Assembly (NCBI GenBank): GCA_050955105.1
Contig: JBPBQZ010000146.1
Coordinates: forward strand, 1-18,405
From: JBPBQZ01 sp050955105
Lineage (GTDB): Bacteria > Pseudomonadota > Gammaproteobacteria > Burkholderiales > Burkholderiaceae
Length of the DNA stretch: 18,405 bases
Direction: 5' to 3'
Position 1 is the stretch's first letter. The number at the start of each line of letters is the position of its first letter. Shown in pieces: positions 14,711-18,405 of this stretch. The position numbers and the translations under genes were made by a program. The notes beneath the pieces are model-generated. The model saw only the letters and a list, made by a program, of their open reading frames with translations, was not told where the DNA came from and ran no database searches.

Positions 14711-15973
14711 ATGAACGATAAGCAAAATCCGCCCGCTGGAGCGTCGTCGACCGACCGTCGCAAATTCATCAAAACCACCGCAATGGCCGTGGTAGCAAGC
14801 TCGCTGCCCTTGTTCAATATCGGCCGAGCCGCCGCTGACGAACCTTTGAAGATCGGCATGGTGCTGGCCAAGCAGGGCCCGTTCGCGCTATTGGGCGTGG
14901 ATCTGGCAACCGGCGTGCAAATGGCTTTCGAGCAGGCCGGCAAGAAAGTGCTGGGCAGGCCTGCCGAGTTGATCTGGCTCGACGAATCGAGCCCGCAGAC
15001 GGCCAGCCAGAACATTGCCAAGCTGATCGATGAAGACAAGGTCATCGCCGTAATCGGCGGCTCGGGTAGCGCGACCTCGCTGGCGATGGGCGCAGTCGCG
15101 CTGCGCTCACGCGTACCGTTTATCTCGATTAACGCAGCGGCGCGCGAAGTGACCGGTAAGGACTGCAACCCGTTCATGTTTCGCACGGCCGCCACGGTGC
15201 CGGTCTATGCGCACGCCATGGCTCCCTATCTGCTGGCCATGGGCAAGCGCTGGCATTTCATCTCGGGGGCCTTTGCTTTTGGCGACGATGTCGTGAAAAC
15301 TTTCAGTGACCTGCTGCTCAGTAACGGCGGCACCGTGGTGGGCGTCGACCGCGTGCCGGTGGAAACCACCGATTACAGCTCCTTTATTTTGAAGGCGCGC
15401 GCTGCAAACCCGGACGTGGTGGTAAGCGGTGCGGTACAGATTGCGCCGCTGCTCAAGCAGTTCAAGGAATTCGGCTTGGCTGGCAAGCTGCCGCTGGCCG
15501 GTCCCGCGGTAACCGATCCTGATTTGTGGGGTGCGGGCCTTGGCACCGTCTCAGGCATCTACGGCAAGAGCTGGTATCACGACGACCCGCTCAATTCGGC
15601 CCAAGAGAAAGCTTTCGTCAAGACTTTTCAAGACAAACAGGGCCGCCCACCTTCCGACAAGATGTTCGACGGATGGCACGCCATGCGCATGCTGCTAGCC
15701 GCTATCGAAGCCGCGAAAACTTCCAACTCCGTGCAAATCACGCATTCGCTGGAAGCGGTTCGACTTGACGATGGCGGCGGCAACTTCACGACCTTCCGCA
15801 AGTGGGACCATCAACAGGTGCGTCGCGTAGTGGTCGCCACCGCCAAGCTCCATCCCACCGACAAATGGAATCTGCTGGACGTGAAGCCGTCGGAAACCAA
15901 TGCAGCAGCGATCGACCGGATGTATGGCACCCCGGCCGAAGTGGGCTGTCAGATGGCGCCGATCGGCGCATAG
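14711..15973 (+). CDS. Tat-exported branched-chain-type ABC substrate-binding protein
   Basis: Predicted 420-residue periplasmic binding protein. An AGGAGA site lies 7 nt before the ATG. The N-terminus has a twin-arginine signal (DRRKFIKTTAMAVVASS, residues 15-31), with likely cleavage after GRAAA. The mature part starts EPLKIGMVLAKQGPFALLG, the typical first strand of LivK/Peripla_BP_6 proteins, and continues with VIGGSGSATSLAM (about 115-127) and DYSSFILKARAANPDVVV, both standard for the fold. Such proteins feed amino acids, aromatic acids or ketone-type substrates to ABC importers of the Liv type. No permease or ATPase gene is adjacent, so its partner lies elsewhere or the protein acts as a sensor. 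Its 3' end overlaps the convergent reductase gene by 25 bp. Confidence 0.9.
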   Translation: MNDKQNPPAGASSTDRRKFIKTTAMAVVASSLPLFNIGRAAADEPLKIGMVLAKQGPFALLGVDLATGVQMAFEQAGKKVLGRPAELIWLDESSPQTASQNIAKLIDEDKVIAVIGGSGSATSLAMGAVALRSRVPFISINAAAREVTGKDCNPFMFRTAATVPVYAHAMAPYLLAMGKRWHFISGAFAFGDDVVKTFSDLLLSNGGTVVGVDRVPVETTDYSSFILKARAANPDVVVSGAVQIAPLLKQFKEFGLAGKLPLAGPAVTDPDLWGAGLGTVSGIYGKSWYHDDPLNSAQEKAFVKTFQDKQGRPPSDKMFDGWHAMRMLLAAIEAAKTSNSVQITHSLEAVRLDDGGGNFTTFRKWDHQQVRRVVVATAKLHPTDKWNLLDVKPSETNAAAIDRMYGTPAEVGCQMAPIGA

Positions 15974-16635
15974 CGCAACCAGATTGCGTCGTGCTCGAGC
16001 TTCTCGACCGCCGTCAATTTGAGATAGGCCGGCGCGCGCCAGGCATCCATCGCCACCTCGAATGACGAAGGATGCTCGGTACGCGCGTCGACCAGCGGCA
16101 TGATCAACACACTCACCTCATCGACCAGGCCGGCATTCACGAAGGCACCGCTCACGTGCGAGCCGCCCTCGACGATCAATCGCTTGACCCCCAGTTCGCG
16201 CGCCAGCACGTCGACGAGCGCCGCAAGATCGATGTCGCTCTTGCCACCGAATACATAAGACACGCCGATCGACTGCAGATAAGCGAGGAAATCGTCCGAC
16301 ACCTGCTCGGTCACGACCTCGATCACATGCGATTTCAACGCGGTATTGCTCTGCCACGCAACCCGGCCCTGGGGGTCGATGGAAATCGCGTATTGATCGG
16401 CATCGCGCTCGGCAAAATGGTGGACGCGCGGCACAGGTGCTTTCGCGAGTCCTTTCGGGTAGTCGGTGCCGTGCGCGATTTCCTGCATGGTGACGCGGCC
16501 GCAGATCCAGCCGTCGGCGTCGAAACTGGCGGCGGTCGTCTCATAAATATCCGACGCGAACCGCAGGTTCCAGCCATCGGTCAGGCTACGGCCGTCGAGC
16601 GACGACATCATATGGCAAACGATATAGGGCTTCAT
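15949..16635 (-). CDS. RibD C-terminal-like (dihydrofolate reductase fold) reductase
   Basis: With the ATG at 16635, which has GAGG 6 nt upstream, the protein has 228 residues; an ATG five codons earlier (16650) has a poorer site. The RibD C-terminal fold is seen in KPYIVCHMMSSLDGR (2-16), the nucleotide-binding ADGWICGRVTMQEI and RLIVEGGSHVSGAFVNAGLVD. RibD reductases use NADPH to reduce a ribosylated pyrimidine in riboflavin synthesis, but stand-alone members without the deaminase domain often have unknown substrates. No other riboflavin gene is near. The gene is divergent from the glutathione S-transferase and convergent with the binding protein, with 25 bp of overlapping ends. Confidence 0.85.
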   Translation of the reverse strand: MKPYIVCHMMSSLDGRSLTDGWNLRFASDIYETTAASFDADGWICGRVTMQEIAHGTDYPKGLAKAPVPRVHHFAERDADQYAISIDPQGRVAWQSNTALKSHVIEVVTEQVSDDFLAYLQSIGVSYVFGGKSDIDLAALVDVLARELGVKRLIVEGGSHVSGAFVNAGLVDEVSVLIMPLVDARTEHPSSFEVAMDAWRAPAYLKLTAVEKLEHDAIWLRYAPIGAI

Positions 16636-16717
16636 GGACGGCCTCGGCATTAGTGAACGGTCTGTCGAGGCAGCAAGCGGCGTTCCTCGTCAGGCGTCAG
16701 TCGCGGGATGCCGAGCC

Positions 16718-16723
16718 TACAAT
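16718..16723 (+). promoter_or_regulatory. Candidate -10 box for the glutathione S-transferase gene
   Basis: TACAAT in the context CTACAATCC, 42 nt before the GST ATG and downstream of the divergent reductase start. It gives a sensible leader length. The -35 hexamer is poor. Confidence 0.38.
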
Positions 16724-16765
16724 CCCTAGTCTGATCCATCACTTTCAATTTTCGAGGACAGTCCG

Positions 16766-17377
16766 ATGATCGAAGTCCATCACCTCAATGCCTCACGCTC
16801 GCGCCGCATCACCTGGTTACTCGAGGAGCTCGGCCTCGACTACACCGTGCATCACTACCAGCGCAACCCGCAGACTAATCTGGCCCCTCCAGAACTGGCA
16901 GCAATCCATCCACTGGGCAAGGCGCCAGTTATTCGAGATGGCGACCAGACTATCTTCGAGTCGGGCGCGATTATCGAGTATTTGATTCGCCGCTACGGCA
17001 ATGGCCGGCTTGCGCCGCCGCTCGATTCCAACGATTACAACCGCTATATGCAGTTCCTGCAGTACGCTGAAGGTTCGGCCATGCTGCCGCTGATGCTCAA
17101 TCTCTATGTATCGCGTCTGGGCGACGCTGGAGCGCCGCTCAAGCCCCGCATAGATAGTGAGTTGTCCAATCATCTTGGCTTTCTTGACAAGGAACTGGCG
17201 AAAAGCGATTTCCTGATCGGCAATCAGTTGACCGGCGCGGACGTGCAAATGTCATATGTCGCGCAAGCGGCGCTGCGCTTTCTCGGCAAAGACGCTTACC
17301 CGCATATCAGCGCCTATGTCGCACGCATCGAAGCGTTACCCGCTTATCGTCGCGCCATGGATAAAGCCGGCGCCTGA
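16766..17377 (+). CDS. Glutathione S-transferase family protein
   Basis: Predicted 203-residue cytosolic protein of standard length. The thioredoxin-like N-terminal domain has HLNASRSRRITWLLEELGLDY, with a candidate catalytic Ser10 or Ser12. The cis-proline is in GKAPVI (Pro54), and the glutathione-binding pair is ESGAI (Glu65-Ser66). An all-helical C-terminal domain follows from about residue 88, with the N-capping-type motif LTGADVQMSY. A GAGGA site lies about 8 nt before the ATG. Members conjugate, isomerise or peroxidise substrates with glutathione; which applies is not evident. Its neighbours suggest detoxification or a step in breakdown of an organic compound. Confidence 0.9.
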   Translation: MIEVHHLNASRSRRITWLLEELGLDYTVHHYQRNPQTNLAPPELAAIHPLGKAPVIRDGDQTIFESGAIIEYLIRRYGNGRLAPPLDSNDYNRYMQFLQYAEGSAMLPLMLNLYVSRLGDAGAPLKPRIDSELSNHLGFLDKELAKSDFLIGNQLTGADVQMSYVAQAALRFLGKDAYPHISAYVARIEALPAYRRAMDKAGA

Positions 17378-17396
17378 ATACCCTCCCTCCTGCCTG

Positions 17397-17426
17397 CCCC
17401 GTGCCTGCACGCAATGCGGTACGGGG
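17397..17426 (+). terminator. Strong hairpin 20 nt after the GST stop
   Basis: CCCCGTGCC (17397-17405) pairs with GGTACGGGG (17418-17426) over 9 bp with one G-U pair, and an inner GCA/TGC pairing extends it. It is placed well for a terminator or mRNA 3' end, but no T-tract follows, so Rho-independent termination would be weak. Confidence 0.4.
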
Positions 17427-17476
17427 TGGATTGCGGCGCACTCGTAGTAACCCCAATTGAGATATCCCTGAGTTAA

Positions 17477-17506
17477 GTCAAACTCCTTAATTCGCGTCAA
17501 ACGCGA
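17477..17506. promoter_or_regulatory. Candidate operator upstream of the monooxygenase gene
   Basis: GTCAAAC occurs twice (17477-17483 and 17496-17502), 19 bp apart. The second copy sits inside the inverted repeat TCGCGTCAAACGCGA (17492-17506), which has 6-bp arms and a 3-bp centre. The site is 58 to 87 bp before the ATG, a usual place for regulator binding. No regulator gene is adjacent inside the window. Confidence 0.35.
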
Positions 17507-17563
17507 TGTGGGCGCAGTGCCGCGTATCGCTTGAATCAACCGGCAGGGAAATGGAGATATCAG

Positions 17564-18405
17564 ATGGATCAGAAAGTTACGGCCGCCTCACTGCAAGCCG
17601 ACGCCGATGTCGCGGAATTCGATATTGACGCACTGCGCGAGAAGTATCGACAGGAACGGGATAAGCGGCTACGCCCCGACGGCAACGCGCAGTTCGTTAA
17701 AGTCGAAGGCGACTTCAGCCATTTGATCGACGATCCCTACGTCGAGCCTGGGTTCTCGCGTGAAGCGCTGCAAGACGAAGTCGAAGTGCTGATCGTCGGC
17801 GGCGGTTTTGGCGGACTAATCGCCGGCGCGCGTTTGCGCGATGCCGGTTTTCAAGACATCCGCATTGTCGAGAGTGCCGGTGACTTTGGCGGCACCTGGT
17901 ATTGGAATCGCTATCCGGGTGCACAGTGCGATATCGAGTCTTATATCTATTTGCCGCTGCTGGAAGAGACCGGCTATATGCCGAAGCTCAAATATTCGTT
18001 TGCGCCCGAGATTCGTGAACACGCGGTGCGGATTGCCAAACAATACGACCTGTATCGGAACGTGCTATTCCAGACGCAGGTGAAGACGATGCAATGGCAA
18101 GAGGCCGAAGACAAGTGGCTGATCACCACCCATCGCAACGATCGTTTCAAAGCGAAATTTGTGATCGTCTCGGGCGGACCGCTGAATCGTCCCAAGCTGC
18201 CAGGCATCGACGGCATCCAGAATTTCAAGGGCCATACCTTCCATACCAGCCGCTGGGACTACGATTACACTGGCGGCGATACCACCGGCAATCTGCACAA
18301 GCTCGCGGATAAGCGCGTGGCGATTATCGGCACGGGCGCAACCGCGATTCAATGCGTTTCACATCTCGGCCGGCATGCCAAGCAACTCTACGTGTTTCAG
18401 CGCAC
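17564..18405 (+). CDS. Type I Baeyer-Villiger monooxygenase, 5' part
   Basis: The ATG at 17564 has GGAG 7 nt upstream. The window holds 280 full codons and ends inside the gene. A roughly 70-residue N-terminal extension with LREKYRQERDKRLRPDGNAQ precedes the FAD-binding Rossmann motif VGGGFGG (78-84) and GGTWYWNRYPGA (109-120). The family fingerprint F-x-G-x-x-x-H-x-x-x-W-D is met exactly at FKGHTFHTSRWD (221-232). The NADPH-binding GTGATA (256-261) follows. These flavoenzymes insert oxygen next to a ketone to give an ester or lactone. The N-terminal extension is typical of the longer members (about 600 residues) that take large cyclic or steroid-type ketones; the actual substrate is unknown. 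Confidence 0.9.
   Translation, partial: MDQKVTAASLQADADVAEFDIDALREKYRQERDKRLRPDGNAQFVKVEGDFSHLIDDPYVEPGFSREALQDEVEVLIVGGGFGGLIAGARLRDAGFQDIRIVESAGDFGGTWYWNRYPGAQCDIESYIYLPLLEETGYMPKLKYSFAPEIREHAVRIAKQYDLYRNVLFQTQVKTMQWQEAEDKWLITTHRNDRFKAKFVIVSGGPLNRPKLPGIDGIQNFKGHTFHTSRWDYDYTGGDTTGNLHKLADKRVAIIGTGATAIQCVSHLGRHAKQLYVFQR

Overview
The window looks like chromosomal DNA of a high-GC betaproteobacterium. Burkholderiaceae (Paraburkholderia, Caballeronia or Burkholderia) is my best guess, from protein style, codon use and the mix of envelope polysaccharide and catabolic genes; nothing in the sequence proves the genus. No rRNA, tRNA, CRISPR array, insertion sequence or phage gene is visible.

Region 1 (1-7365) is a compact five-gene operon read on the minus strand. 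In transcription order it encodes a BcsE-type protein with an apparent c-di-GMP-binding GIL motif, a TPR plus beta-barrel outer-membrane protein, an inner-membrane family-2 glycosyltransferase, a small single-span membrane protein, and an exported protein with a polysaccharide-deacetylase fold that has lost most of the metal-binding residues. The genes overlap or nearly touch. The parts match a synthase-dependent exopolysaccharide machine of the Pga/Hms type, but the predicted c-di-GMP sensor is of the cellulose-associated BcsE family and no cellulose synthase gene is present. The 3' end of a possible glycoside hydrolase gene runs into the operon from the other side. This is the most unusual part of the window.

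Region 2 (7578-12310) is a likely carboxylic-acid uptake and activation module. A minus-strand MFS transporter, PEP mutase/isocitrate lyase-family enzyme and TetR regulator lie divergent from a plus-strand acyl-CoA ligase. A perfect 12-bp direct repeat sits between the divergent genes and may be the regulator's target.

Region 3 (12437-14509) has two small exported proteins, one glycine-rich and one Spy/CpxP-like, then a 486-bp stretch with no convincing gene, then an EthD-family protein.

Region 4 (14711-18405) holds an orphan Tat-exported branched-chain-type solute-binding protein, a RibD-like reductase on the opposite strand, a glutathione S-transferase, and the 5' part of a type I Baeyer-Villiger monooxygenase cut by the window edge. 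With the EthD protein and the acyl-CoA ligase this suggests breakdown of a cyclic or ketone-bearing compound, but the substrate cannot be read from the sequence.
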